From: Trichopria drosophilae
Taxonomy: Eukaryota > Arthropoda > Insecta > Hymenoptera > Diapriidae
Assembly: GCA_030407085.1 (NCBI GenBank)
Contig: CM059587.1
Span: forward strand, 38,433,501 to 38,497,500
Length of the DNA: 64,000 bases
Direction: 5' to 3'
Both the position numbers and the translations under genes were made by a program. Positions within the stretch are counted from its first letter, which is position 1. Each line of letters starts with the position of its first letter. Of the stretch, positions 1 to 11,722 are shown piece after piece. The notes below the pieces were generated by a model, which did no database searches, had not been told where the DNA came from, and worked only from the letters and a program-made list of their open reading frames with translations.

Positions 1-523
1 TTTCACTGATTTTCAATACTTGCCAGCAGTATACATTATGCGTGCAAATTTCGCACGATGATTAAATGGATGAATTTCGATTACAACGATTTTAGAAGAT
101 CAATTTCCGGCTTCCACCGGTATTGTTGCATGCGGTTTCTCGGCGACTAGAGGGGAACATCGCTCGTCGGTTATATTTCATTACCTTCTGAAATATCTAC
201 AATGTACCTGTAATGCGATTTGCATATAATACCAATGACCTCCTGCTCTATCCAGCACCGAATCAATCTATTCTCTGCGACCATGCCTGGACGGAGTAAT
301 ACCTCTTCGCATGCTGCGTAGTACGTACCTCCGCGACGTCATTATAATACTTCAATGCTATAATCCCCCATTGTCGAAATGTGCACTCGACCCAGGGAAT
401 TCTCTACTACACACAATAGTCAGCTATATCACGGGCGTAAATAAGGTTGGCAGGTGCGTTGTTACATACGAATTTGTATCATTCGTTTATACGGATTTAT
501 CCATCACTGAATACTTTCGATAA
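1..523. other. GC-elevated unique block at left edge
   Basis: Bases 40-330 are richer in G and C than the surrounding DNA and contain no simple repeat or terminal inverted repeat. The 70-codon frame at 311-523 (+) matches no family I know, has no signal peptide and no convincing splice sites, and I do not call it a gene. The block looks like cis-regulatory or conserved non-coding DNA, or part of a unit cut by the window edge. Confidence 0.3.
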
Positions 524-1211
524 ATAGCATTACTATAAATCCTATGGTTCAGAGTTGAAACGGTATAGGATTTAATCAACACATAAATCGGGATACCTTA
601 AGATCCAAAAGTATCACTCTCGACTTTATTTTCTTCGTGTACGATATTGAGTTTTCATTAAGACTAACTGTACCAGATGTAGAATAAATTAACAAAGAAG
701 GTGAACGACATTTAATGAGCAGTTTTCTACCAGAAAGTTAACGAAACAAGAATAAATGTATTGTGATTATATGGCGTTGTGCTGACACTTCAGTCAACTA
801 ATTGTCAATATTTTTTTCTCACGGTAAAAATTCATTGTGTATTCCGTTAGTTAAGAAAAAAATATTGTACGTAACAATAAAATAGAGATAGAATTCTGAA
901 GAATGAGGAGAACACTGCACAGATGAAACTCAGTGCCAGTCTTCTGTAGACAATCACTTTGATCTTTGGAGTATATTATACTCTTTTTGCTGCTTTCTGT
1001 ATCTTATTGCTCTTGCACACTTCGTTTCTAAGAATCTAACTTCTTTGCGACTTTTCAGCACTTTACTTTTACAGTTTTCATCTTGGTTCATCTTTCTGTC
1101 TTTAATACTCTTGTCATTATAAACAAGATTCTTACTCGGTCCATTAATTCAAGGCAACTTGGAATGTCACAAATAAAGTATTATCAATAAGTTATTAAGG
1201 ATTGGCATAAA
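524..1211. other. AT-rich stretch, nothing recognised
   Basis: No open frame, structured repeat or RNA gene was seen here. Confidence 0.4.
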
Positions 1212-1213
1212 TA

Positions 1214-1320
1214 CAGTACTCCCTCTCAATATTACCCAGGTCCTTCTTCTCTATCCTTGCCCTCCCCCCCCCCATATTAACTAAACTTTTTCTCGGCTAA
1301 TATTGAGAGGGATGGTAGCA
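1214..1320. mobile_element. Short TA-flanked inverted-repeat element, CAGTACTCCC end
   Basis: The left end CAGTACTCCCTCTCAATATT follows a TA (1212-1213). The right end (1298-1320) is its reverse complement around TAATATTGAGAGGGA and is followed by TA (1321-1322). Only about 107 bases remain between the ends, including a run of ten C (1264-1273), so this is a heavily deleted copy. TA duplication and CAGTA termini fit the Tc1/mariner-pogo superfamily. The outermost few bases of the right end are degraded. Confidence 0.6.
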
Positions 1321-1322
1321 TA

Positions 1323-2420
1323 TGATACAGATGCGAAGTAGCTAACTTTCTTACTCGATTCATCACTGCAAAATCACTAACTTTAAGCACTTTTATGATA
1401 ATACACTAGTTCCGTTTATGTGCAGAAATGTTATTTTAACATTCTCGTGACTTAAATTTGTTTATACTTTAAGATTAGTATATATATATAAATAAATTTT
1501 TAAATACATTAGAAAAACGTGAAATTTACGAGAACAATATTATAAATAAGCATCGTACAATAAGTTTTTAAATTATATTTTTAAATTGATGGATTGCAAT
1601 ACGACAGGATTATGGTTTATATTGATTATACAACTGATGACTTTTATTATTAGGCAATATGAATTATTCCTGACAGACCAAGACTGAAAATGGATCAGAT
1701 ACGATATTAAAAAATTATATTGAGTATAGTCCTTATTATGCAAACGCTGTAGGAAATAATATTCAATTTATTTACCTTTTAATGAAGTGCACTAATTAAT
1801 TTATTTTAATTTTATTAGTAATGAATGGAATATTTTTAATAAATAATAAAATCGAGAAACGTTCTTAAATTTCATTATGTTTTGATGCACATTTATAGAC
1901 AAAATTTAATTTTGTTGGGAATGGCGAAACTGCTGGTATACGTGGACATGAAATATGAATTAATAACGGATTAATTAAATATAATTTTTGCATTGACAAA
2001 AGTGTTGGTGATGTCCCGTTATGAATTAAAAGTAAAATACCTAAACCTTTAATATGGATATGAAATATTTGTTTGAGCTGTCTAAAATCTCAGTATGTAT
2101 GTGTATTTGAAATATTTCATAAAATACAAAAAAAAGCTTGTTCTTTTCTTTACATATTCGGTTGATAACCATCTTTTATTTCTGAAAATAAATGTTAATA
2201 ATCGTTAATAAATGTACATGCTTTGATAAATTATATTTTTAAGCTGAGGTGGATTACATTCACAACCAAAACCGTATATAAGAAATTACAATATTTACTT
2301 TTTATCCTGCATTATGACGTTCCATGAAGTTTCTACACATGTTCATCATATTTTGATGATCTTTTGTATATTAACTCTCTACTTCAAGAAATAGTTTCAT
2401 GGTAGAATTTGTCATATTTA

Positions 2421-2451
<31 letters not shown>

Positions 2452-4406
2452 TTATTTGTTCTTTAACGTCGCATTAACTACAAGGTTATTAATGACGATT
2501 TACATTTACAATAAATTTACCGTTTTTACAATTATTATTTATAGTAGGTCAACAAATGTTAATTCATGTCGAAATTGTAATGTTCCTTTGAAGATTGTTG
2601 TGTCGTTTAGCATTTGATTTATTTCGTTAAGACTGTGTTGATTCCTTCGTTGACTACGTCGTGGGCAAAATTTCGCCTTTTTTTATATATATTATCGATA
2701 GAGAGTATCTGAATTAGCAATGAGTAAGTACTAATTTTAATTTTTTATTATTTTCATTACTATTGTATTAATTTTAAAAATGTCAAAACTATCCTACGAA
2801 AAGGTTTGCAAAGGTTGCAAATGTCTACAATGTTTATTATAAGATTCGAGTTTATATTGAATACTTTGGAAAAATGCTTTTTTATTTTTTACCATTAAAG
2901 AGCCTTTCGTATTATACATTGAGCAAACCCATTGATATAAGATATTGCTTTTAGTGGTTAAATACAAGCCAACTGCTACCAGCAGTATCGGATGCTACTA
3001 CACATAGTTTTAGATACCATTGGAGTAATATTAGATATTCCTTGCACTATTAGTCAATTACCACTGCATATACTATTGAAATGCCTTGGTATTTCAATCA
3101 GTGTAATACGTAAGAATATTTATTTATTCGATCGAGTAGGTTATCAATATGAACTGAATAAAAACACTTCATGATCTCGCTCAAAGAAACCTATATATAT
3201 TTATTTAGTTAAACACATTAAGTAAATATATGTAAGTTATCTTACCACGTTTTCTTTAACTTTGAACGTTTGGGAAGAATTTACACTGAAAAAACTTTTT
3301 TTCGTGTACCTACGTTAATATTCATAAAACTAATATAATATGAGACTAGTTAGTATATTTTCAATAATATTAACCAAAAATATTATGTATATATTAATTG
3401 TCGTATTAATTTCGTCGTATGTTTTCTTATTTGTTAATTTAAGTTATGTTTAAAAGAATGCCATATATTTTTAAATTTTGTATATATCTTATATTACTTT
3501 ATGACTATGTGGTAATACTATGCTTAATTTGACATGAAATGATATTTTTAATTTTTCTATTCACAAGGTTGTTGGTTAAATTTCGAAATAGGAGTTATTT
3601 CCATATCTCAACGTTTCAAGGCTTTTGCAAACATCTTCGATAATCGTATGCATAAGATAGCTGTATTTAATTTTAGCCATATTACGTAAGATACTTGTTT
3701 GCGGGTTATACTTGATCGCAATACTTTCTTACAAACGATTTTAATTTTACCAGATATTTTATGAATGAGTTATCAGTTAACGACTACTAACTTAAAATAT
3801 TTCAAGACATAATTAAAATTGGATTCGCAAACCATTGTTATTAATTTAAGAATCGAACTTAATATATTCTGCAAGTTTTATAATAGTGTGAAATGTCTCT
3901 TCGACAATAATTGCAGTATATTTTTTATGAAATCGATCAAACAAAAGAAAACTAAATACGAACTTTACTTTCTGAGAGGGTACGTTATTAAAATATATTG
4001 GACATGCATGACATTTTGAAGGAAACAGATAAGAAATGAATAACGTTTCAGTTTTTAGTGTCTGGCAAAGAATTATTCTTTAAAACAATTTTGCAGACTT
4101 CTTTTTTCATCGCCCACATACTTTTGTGATGCTTTGTTCTTCTTCGCTTTTAAAAAATCGAAAGCTTTTGTTGCTCGATGTAAAATAAATATTTCAAACT
4201 TTCTTGGAAAATTTTCAAAGGATTACATACATTGTTCTCGATGGCTTTTCTCAACAATTTTGCTTTTAACCACTACATTTTATTTGTTATAGCAAATATT
4301 GTGATAATACTGTGTTATATTTATAACATCTCACAACATTGTTAGAGGAAACAAACTTATATGTCAGTTTAAAAATAAACTACAAGAAAACCTTCAACTG
4401 AACGAC
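1323..4406. other. AT-rich desert, no gene
   Basis: About 3 kb of AT-rich sequence. Open frames such as 2992-3174 (+) and 3819-4019 (+) have AT-driven composition and no supporting signals. A TA-repeat tract lies at 2417-2444. A short palindromic patch begins at 3284 (CACTGAAAAAAC followed by a T-rich complement) and may be the remnant of another miniature element. Confidence 0.4.
2417..2455. repeat. TA microsatellite followed by poly-T
   Basis: About fourteen uninterrupted TA units run directly into a T tract. The short hydrophobic frame overlapping it (2399-2617) is an artefact of this repeat. Confidence 0.9.
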
Positions 4407-4410
4407 ATAC

Positions 4411-4757
4411 CCGGGAAAAAATGTATTATATCTGGATCATATATGAACCATACAAGATTATATATGAACCATATATGATCATACATCATGTATGCTCATA
4501 TATTGATTTCGACCTGATATAGTAATATATACTCATATATGAGCATGTATGAGCATATATATCCCATATATTCATATATAGCTAAATATATATATAAATC
4601 TGATTTATATTTATATCAGGTCAAAATCCGTATACGAGCATACATAAACATATCTGGATTATATACGAATCGTATATGATGATATATGAATCATATATGA
4701 TGATGTATGATCGTAAATGATTCATATATGATCCAGATATAAATCATTTTTTCCCGG
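4411..4757. mobile_element. Foldback element with CCGGGAAAAAATG ends and CATATATGATC arrays
   Basis: The left end is CCGGGAAAAAATG (4411-4423) and the right end is the exact reverse complement CATTTTTTCCCGG (4745-4757). The subterminal arms TATCTGGATCATATATGA also match in inverted orientation. The 4-base direct duplication ATAC flanks the element (4407-4410 and 4758-4761). The interior is filled with variants of CATATATGATC on both strands, so each half can fold on itself. There is no coding capacity, so it is non-autonomous. Chapaev and Sola transposons make 4-base duplications, but I cannot assign a superfamily. Confidence 0.8.
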
Positions 4758-4761
4758 ATAC

Positions 4762-5400
4762 TTACGATTGTTGTTAAATGTACCTACTTAATTCAATAAA
4801 TCATCAATTTCAATTTAAAAATGTTTTTAAAATATTTATTAAACCATTGTAGATTTCGTATTGAAAATAATGAATTTCTTCCTGGAATTCATACTTTTAT
4901 TATTTAATACGGTCTTAATATTCATGACAAAACTTCTGATTTTTATTGATTATCTTGATTAAATTTGACAATTTTTAATTCCAATATGATTGCGAGCCAA
5001 TATTTGCAATGATTTATTTGAATTTCTTTTAATTTACATTAATTCACATAATTATTTTTTACAGCGTTCAGTCGACTTAAACCGAATATTTCCATGATTA
5101 ATTACAATGAGCAATAATTGAAAAAAAGACATAAATAGCCTTTTTAATTATTTTTTATTGCTATATGCCTTAAAAGTCATTCACTTCATTTCCATTAAAG
5201 CTACTTTAAATAAAAATTGATTAAGTTTAAAATAATTGCGTTATTTTTGTTATTCACAATTTTATGGCGCTTTCTTATTCAAATAATATATTTTGTACTT
5301 AAAATATAATATTAAAAAACGCAAACTACAGAGTAAGCTTCAAAAAGGATGCTGATTTTTTGTACTCTACTTTGGTTCTATTACATATAAGCATCCGAAT
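4762..5400. other. AT-rich stretch, nothing recognised
   Basis: No frame, repeat or RNA gene was recognised. Confidence 0.4.
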
Positions 5401-6180
5401 AATTTTGATGCTTGCCGTATTTTTGCGCTTATATCGGAAACGAAAATATGTAGCGCCAAATCTGCCTTTGTCATCGCATAAAATAATCGATATTTAATTG
5501 AAATTCATTTCATATTTCACGGCGAACAATCGCATCTCAAATTCAACGAGTAACGGCGCTATATTGGTTACCAGTTTGAATAGACTTTATTAGCTGTGAC
5601 TTTGTTTGGCTTCTTTTTCACAATGGTAATTCAAATCTTACCCCCGACCTTCGGGATATTATGCATCGGAAAAATATTCTTATTGAAGAATATTTATGGC
5701 ACTAAATTCCGGTTCAAAGGATGCTGTAGAATTAGAGCGAGGATGTTTTATTGATGTGGAAATTCCGTAATTAAAAATGGGATGCTTCTTTCCCGCGTTC
5801 TTAAACCTTTATGCCGTGGAATGTGTCTAATTAATTTTCCTCCTGCGAAATTTAACCAGTTGTTGCGCTCTCGGTGATTACAATAGAAATGCGAAAATTG
5901 CACCAGAGAAATGTAAGTCACGCCTTGAAATCTAATACGACCTATGCTCTATGATAAGACTGCGCGATTTCGTCACTCGTCATCCTCCATTACTTTTTTT
6001 GGATTTCGAAAGCTACTACTGGACTTCGTACTAATTAGGGAAGGTAAGCACGTTGTGCTAATTAATATTCTTTACTCGCAAAACATGTCACAATTGTATC
6101 CTTGCTTTTCCTGCTTGTTAGGAATTTTATTTTTAAAAAGGAATACAATTCATGCTCCGCGTTTAACCTATAACTAAATT
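5400..6180. other. GC-elevated unique block
   Basis: Composition is more balanced than in the flanks, with several TAAT and ATTA cores and no repeat. The 77-codon frame 5944-6177 (+) is unrecognised. GTAAG-type donor-like strings occur at 5909 and 6042 but have no matching exon that I can defend. Regulatory DNA is the more likely reading. Confidence 0.3.
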
Positions 6181-7095
6181 TTCAGCTGCAGTAAGTCATA
6201 ATTTTACAAAATTTTGTTCTGGTACTATTTGATGTGAGAAATAAATTATTTTCTTAATTGTTGACAGTTCAATTTTAGATAAAATTCAAATTTCGTAAAA
6301 TAATGCACGTTTTAGAAAACAAAGAAAAATCTTGCAATTTGTGGAATAACAAGAATTTTTTTTTAATTTGTATATTTCCGAAAGTCTCTTATCTTCTACC
6401 TCGTTAAAATTCCGTTTACCTATGTCTGCGAGTTTTGGTGCACATCAAGGTCACACTCGAGGTAAAACGTAATAACATTTTATTTATTGTTATTTCTTAT
6501 ACATCTAACAAAAAAGTAGAAGATCTTGAAATGAAGTACATCTTGAAATTTTGTAGAAAAAACTAACTTCTGCCCGATAGCTTATTCTTCATATTTATAT
6601 TTAAAAAAAAACAGCAGATTTAATGTGGTTTTATTTGTTTTGAGAGCACCAAATTAAGGTAGTAACCGCAGTTGGAAACAGACTGAAAATATTGCTCAAA
6701 ATTTTATCAGTTTCAGAGCTGCGGTGAGACGTAGGTCGAAGTTCGATTTTTCCATTTCATTTCCAAATAGCAGCCGGTTATTATTAAGACAATCCACGTT
6801 GTTTGTTTACGTTTCGAAAATATTGTTTTTCTGGCGAAAATCGACTCTTGACCACTGCTCTACACGTTAATGTATGTTTAGGAATATCCCTAAATTATCG
6901 GTCTAAAGCTCTCGCGTTTCATGCGAATTATATATATATATATACATATAAAATAACCATACATTATATTGAATAATAAGATTACCAAAAAAATGTTACG
7001 AAAAGTACTAAAATTTGTTTTGCTTTCCCTAAATTCCAATATATTGTTGTTTTTTATTTTTGTGTCCCAGAATACTCATTAAGAAATAATTTTTT
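6181..7095. other. AT-rich stretch, nothing recognised
   Basis: Only short T-rich tracts and a small TA repeat near 6930 were seen. Confidence 0.4.
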
Positions 7096-7097
7096 GA

Positions 7098-7290
7098 CCC
7101 TCGGACCGTAAAACTCGATTTCTCGGCCTAGGGCGAAACCTTCGGCCGCGAATTATCGGGTCCTACGACAATCGTCGAAGATCGATAATTGCGCCCTTGG
7201 CACGCAATGGACTATTTTGATGTAGTGGGCGTGAAATAGGCGTTTTACGCCCGCAAATAAGGACGTCATAGGCAAAACACCTATTTTACT
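7098..7290 (+). repeat. Dispersed GC-rich repeat, copy 1
   Basis: This segment shares two blocks with the reverse complement of 28586-28790: AACTCGATTT...GCGAAA.CTTCGG, and CGAAGATC...AATTGCGCCCT. The first block here is at 7107-7145 and the second at 7167-7195, so this copy has an internal deletion relative to the other. Next to it, 7225-7252 holds GGGCGTGAAATAGG and GGCGTTTTACGCC, which resemble the GCGTAAAG cluster near 61.4 kb. GC content is far above the flanks, which suggests an insertion. Confidence 0.6.
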
Positions 7291-7589
7291 CCCCTAGAAG
7301 CATAATTGTAGTTTAAGGCAGATTTCACGCAACATACAGATAGTATTTAGTTATCTTTTAATTTCAAGAATCTTTAATTACTTTAGATTATATCTTACCA
7401 AAAAATGTTCTAGAATACAAATACTTATTTTTTTTTAGTTATGATATCATGTAGCTGAAAGGTCAGGTATGGGTGTCCTTAAACATTTACTAACTTGCTC
7501 CTTCAAAGACGATTTGACTCGGCTAAGATTTAATAAACAGAACGTTAATTAATATGAATTTTGTAGAAAATAAAGTTTGGGAAATAGCG
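7291..7589. other. AT-rich stretch, nothing recognised
   Basis: No frame or repeat was recognised. Confidence 0.35.
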
Positions 7590-7930
7590 TTGTAATAAAA
7601 TTCAACACTTTGCTAATCCTCCGGTTTTAATGTGGCGCTGGAAATTATCCGGTGTTTTTCCCGCACCCCCGGAGGCAGTCTCTCCTCGACGCTCGAAAGG
7701 TCTTGAGGGTAAGAACTTGGCGTAAACACCCCTTCGCCAACTTCTACCTTGCTCGGTTTATCTGTAGTTAGAATTTCGAATTCTCGCTCCCGTCCGGTTC
7801 GTCGTCGTCACCAGTCTCGACGTCTCTCTCGGTTTTGTCTTACGGTTACACTAATAAACCGACATTGTCATTAATCAAGCTTGAGCGGAACGATCCAAAC
7901 ACAACATAACATCGATTGCAATTAAAAGTG
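7590..7930. other. GC-elevated unique block
   Basis: A compact block of high-GC unique sequence with several CG dinucleotides, such as the GTCGTCGTCACC stretch at 7802. No frame is long enough to call. A GTAAGA string at 7709 could be a splice donor but no coding exon precedes it. It is a candidate regulatory block or 5' untranslated exon. Confidence 0.3.
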
Positions 7931-8840
7931 ACGTTCGTTAATTAACAGGAATTCCCACTGATTTTCCAGAAACTGTTTACGAGTAAACATTTCGAATATC
8001 ATTTCTGAGGGACAATATTCCAAGTCACTTTGCGGAAGTAATTTGCATTTGCGTACAATCATTGTTTTCCCACAACTCAACGGTATGATTTACATACTTT
8101 TTAAATATAATATCCCCAATAATCAACGGCAATATTCATCCTGTTTATTAGCGGATGTACAAATATTGCCGCTGGGTAACTACTGAAATGTAGAATAAGC
8201 TGAAAAGCTGCTGAAGCAAAATTAATATCTGATTAATTTGATGCAAACAAGATCTTTCAGTTATGTAGATCTAGTAAATTCACCGTATTTTAATTACTTC
8301 AAAGTGATCTTAAGTGTAGTTTTCACTACAAAGTCAAAGTAAAAATTCCCACATCAAGTAAAATTAACCAGTTCCAACCGATGACATTATCACACATTTT
8401 TGTACTCATCATTTGACAAATTAATCATATTATCATATTATAGATCTTCTTTCTTTCTTGTACTCAAATATAATCATTGATTTTGTAGCATGAAATCTGA
8501 AAATTACGCAGAAGGATGACCTGATCCTAATAAATGTATTTTTCCCGACATTTTTTCTTCGACACATTTTCCTTGTCTTATTTTCCTCGTAACATTTTTT
8601 CCTTGGGAACTTGTTCCCGGGCACTTTATTCTTTATTGATGCTTATAATGAGTTATTATTCTATCTACAGACTATTATATGATATAAAAAGAGATGATCG
8701 AAAAAAAAATGACAGATGAAAAAATCACCTGCGGAAAAAATGACAGATTGCAAAATTACTAATATAATGATGATTGATGTTATTGCGCCTAAAGCTTGAC
8801 TTGTGGTATGAAGAGTAACCGCGAATTATAAACAGTGTAC
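7931..8840. other. AT-rich stretch, nothing recognised
   Basis: The paired frames on opposite strands at 8433-8719 are lysine/phenylalanine-rich mirror artefacts of an AT-rich sequence. Nothing else is visible. Confidence 0.4.
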
Positions 8841-8844
8841 ATTT

Positions 8845-8850
8845 TTTATT
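8845..8850 (-). promoter_or_regulatory. AATAAA polyadenylation signal (minus strand)
   Basis: AATAAA on the minus strand lies 27 bases after the TAA that ends the candidate exon at 8877-9065. This is a suitable place to end that transcript. In AT-rich DNA the hexamer is common, so it supports the exon only in combination with it. Confidence 0.4.
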
Positions 8851-8876
8851 TGTTCTACAGCCGAATGTATTCATTG

Positions 8877-9065
8877 TTATAAATAAGAACCTATGTGGCT
8901 TATCCGTGTTAAATATCCTACATAATCATTTTCATTAAACTCTGCTACAATTAGCTTCAGACGAGTATCAAGGTTTAGGTATTCTTTTATCCTCGGCGGA
9001 GCCTCCGGACCAGCTTCTATTTGACCAACTTCCACTTCTATAAGACCTAGTTCCATTTGTACCAG
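8877..9065 (-). CDS. Candidate terminal exon of an unrecognised minus-strand gene
   Basis: The minus strand shows an acceptor (ACTATTTCAG, ending at 9066) followed by 62 codons and TAA (8877-8879), then AATAAA 27 bases on. The predicted peptide starts LVQMELGLIEVEVGQ, continues through a proline-rich turn (residues 19-24) and an acidic/basic segment, and ends in IGSYL. The N-terminal 20 residues show a loose six-residue periodicity (GLIEVE, VGQIEA). Composition differs from the lysine/phenylalanine-rich chance frames around it. If upstream exons are untranslated, the start would be Met4, giving 59 residues. A good donor (GTGAGT, reading down from 9400) lies 336 bases upstream, but the frame through it into this exon contains TAA, so it would have to end an untranslated exon. 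Against: DNA at 9011-9065 contains about four degenerate copies of a GACCAACTTCCATTT-like unit, so the periodicity could come from a minisatellite. I do not recognise the protein. Confidence 0.4.
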   Translation of the reverse strand: MVQMELGLIEVEVGQIEAGPEAPPRIKEYLNLDTRLKLIVAEFNENDYVGYLTRISHIGSYL

Positions 9066-9400
9066 CTGAAATAGTTTTTAAATATTCAAAATGCATGCTT
9101 CAGCTTTACTCAGGAATCCAGTGAATCGTGAAAAAATTTCCGAGGAAAAATGAAAAAAAAAAAAACATTGAATCGTTTTATGATAACTACTAGTTAGTTA
9201 ATGTTATATTTGATAGTAATACTGCCTTGTCTCATCTTTTCCGGCGTCAATAAAGGGAGTTTCGTATGAAAAATACACTTGGAACGTACGTACAAACCTA
9301 AAATAAACTATATAATAAGGTCATTGAATGTTTGGGTATGTAGTTCCATTACAAATCCAACTCAATCTATCATGGATGTCCATTGAAGATCCAAACTCAC

Positions 9401-9455
9401 CTCTCGAGCAGTTTAGGCTTCTGATATTTATGTACGTAACAACGACAGAGGACCT
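9401..9455 (-). other. Candidate upstream exon end with GTGAGT donor
   Basis: On the minus strand, CTCGAGAG ending at 9401 is followed by GTGAGTTTGG, a strong donor consensus. The preceding roughly 55 bases are open in two frames. Joined to the acceptor at 9066, the resulting intron would be 335 bases. This could be the 5' partner of the exon at 8877-9065. The frame that stays open across that junction is a different, arginine/serine-rich one, so the assignment is uncertain. Confidence 0.2.
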
Positions 9456-9610
9456 CCTCAATTCCAGTGGTGGCTTAGTACTGGGCCTGTACTAAGTTGG
9501 TATAGTGCTGCCAGTATTCTAGACAGGTTACCTATCAATACTGTGTAAGTAAAAATGCCAGTACCTGTTGTACTAGGACTTTACCGAACCAGTAGTACCT
9601 TTCCACGTGT
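9455..9610. repeat. CAGTACTG-type palindromic motif cluster
   Basis: CTTAGTACTG and CTGTACTAAG form an inverted pair at 9474-9495. They are followed by CCAGTATTCT (9521), GCCAGTACCTGTTGTACT (9557-9574) and CCAGTAGTACC (9590). Repeated half-sites around a GTAC core on both strands match the plan of the other motif-array elements in the window. I could not define clean ends. Confidence 0.5.
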
Positions 9611-11320
9611 TTTTTTTTCATGGGGAGAGTCACAATGATGCAATAATAGAGTTCAAGTTTATTATATATACAAACTTCACACCAAATTTATTTCAGCACT
9701 TTAAATAGACAGGCAAAAGTTTCAATATTACTTTTCAATAAATAAGTTCATAATAAAACCCATTACGAATATTTCTAAATCTTTTCGTCTGCGAGGTAGG
9801 TGTACGATGAAAAATTAATATACTACATTATTGGATGGCTTGCTGATATTTTGTTATGAATACGTTATTAAATAAATTCTTAGAAAGTACAATGAAAATA
9901 TCTTGTGTCATACTAAAGGTCCTAGAAATCGATGGAATATTTGGATTTCGTTTATTTAGTTAGAAAATATCTATTTTAAAATACCTGCTAGAATGCTGGC
10001 TCTAAAAAAGAAAGTAATTTATAACTTTTAGTTATGTATAAATATATCGAATACAACAATATCAATGGATACATTCAGCTGTTAGTTTCATAAACTCTAC
10101 TTTATTAGTATAACGGCTGTAATTAAAAAAGATTAATTAATTAGACGGTAATTCAAAAATCTGTTCGAAACACTAGAGTGGGACAGCTCTAGAGAGTCGC
10201 ATTGTGTAGAAAACTTTGTTTAATATAAGGTTTCAATCCATTTAAAAATATTTAGTAATTTAAAGCGGTAGGGAACGAATTTTAATTAAAAATGTCAGTT
10301 CCTAAGAAACAAAATTTGATTAAAGTGTCACAAACAAAAATAGGGACAATATTCAAAGCTTTGGAAAATAGTTTTCTTCTTTGAAAATTAAGTAAATAAT
10401 TAATTTTAAAAATTGATTAAATTATTTTGTAATTTTGAATTAGGAATATTGATAAACTAATAAGATATTAATAAAAGCAGAGCACAAAAATTAACGGCCA
10501 TTATATTGATGATAAGTTAAATGTAGAAATATTCTTACAATATTGAGAATCGTTTAATGTTTATAAAGCTACTCAATACTCGCTTAATATTAATTTAAAT
10601 ATGTTTGACTTAAATATATTTAAATGATAAAATTAACAAACGACATAATAACAATATTATCACGAAAGATTATTTTTTTTCAATTTAAAATATACACTAA
10701 AGCATTAAAAAAAAATATCGAATTTAACAATATAATGAATATACTTCCAAAACCGCTACAGTCCAAAACTGTTACTGACATTAGAAAGAATTAGATTCGC
10801 TTCTTATCGTTAGTATATGTTATATTTGGTTATATATTTGCAAACAATATATTCATCGTTTACAACTTGTTAGAGTAAAAAATTGAAACTCTTGAAATAT
10901 ATTAAAGAGGTAGACTTCAGTATTTAATTTTAAAAGTACTTCTGACTGCACTAGATAATTTTTATTCCTAATCTATTCCCCTCTCTTCTCTGAATTTTGT
11001 TCCCTTACCTTTTCACCCCATATCTCCGATTCCACGACGTTCATATTTCGCGGTTTAAAATTGCGATCTCAAGAAAAAGACAACAACAAAAATTGGCAGT
11101 GTCAGTCTTTCTTCTGACCGAATGACCGAACCTACATAAAGTGACGTCTCTATAGAATTATTGTCGCAATGTCCTAAATTACGAAAACGTGTTACAGACT
11201 AAAACGGGACATTCCATAAGCCGATTAGCCTCATTTTTATCCTTCACTCGTGGGGTAACCTTTAATAAGAAAAAAAGTACAACCCTTTTTTTTGTGAGAA
11301 TAAATAATGATGTACGTCCT
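9611..11320. other. AT-rich desert, no gene
   Basis: About 1.7 kb without recognisable frames, repeats or RNA genes. Confidence 0.4.
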
Positions 11321-11323
11321 GAA

Positions 11324-11558
11324 AAATGTAGGCAAACTTCTCATGAGAGTCGTATGAGAAATTTTCTCATGAGAGCGCCGTATGAATGCTCGCATTCTAG
11401 AAATTCATTAAATGTTCAGTACTAGAAATAAACTTAAATTATCATAAATATTGAATGAAATGTTTAACTTTTTTTCTCATGATAATTTCACTTGATTCTT
11501 TCTCACTTTCTCATAACATAATTTCTCATATGATTCTCATGAGAATCCTACCTAAAAT
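11324..11558. mobile_element. Inverted-repeat element with TCTCATGAGA motifs
   Basis: The arms TAGGCAAACTTCTCATGAGA (left) and TTAGGTAGGATTCTCATGAG (right, reverse complement) are imperfect terminal inverted repeats. The palindrome TCTCATGAGA occurs exactly three times (11339-11348, 11365-11374, 11535-11544). Half-sites such as TATGAGAAA, TTCTCATAA and TTCTCATATG are scattered between. There is no coding potential: the 78-codon frame 11189-11425 overlaps the element by chance. Confidence 0.7.
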
Positions 11559-11654
11559 TTGTCGCAGTGCCAGTTACAAAAACATATTAATCCTTTGAAA
11601 TCTACATTTTTGTGTACACAACAAACAGTTAACACTTGTTACTGGGGGATTTTA

Positions 11655-11722
11655 AGGGTCGCTGATTACGAACCTGATCTCAGGTTTTAAAAATTCAAAA
11701 TGGAGTAACCAAGATAGCCAAC
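11655..11722 (+). repeat. AAAATGGCGG-family repeat, copy A
   Basis: This copy reads GTCGCTGATTACGAACCTGA, then AAAATTCAAAATGGAG, then AAGATAGCCAACC. It is one of at least seven related copies in the window sharing the order GATTACGAAT, a palindrome-like TCAGATTTT segment, and CAAAATGGCGG. Confidence 0.65.
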
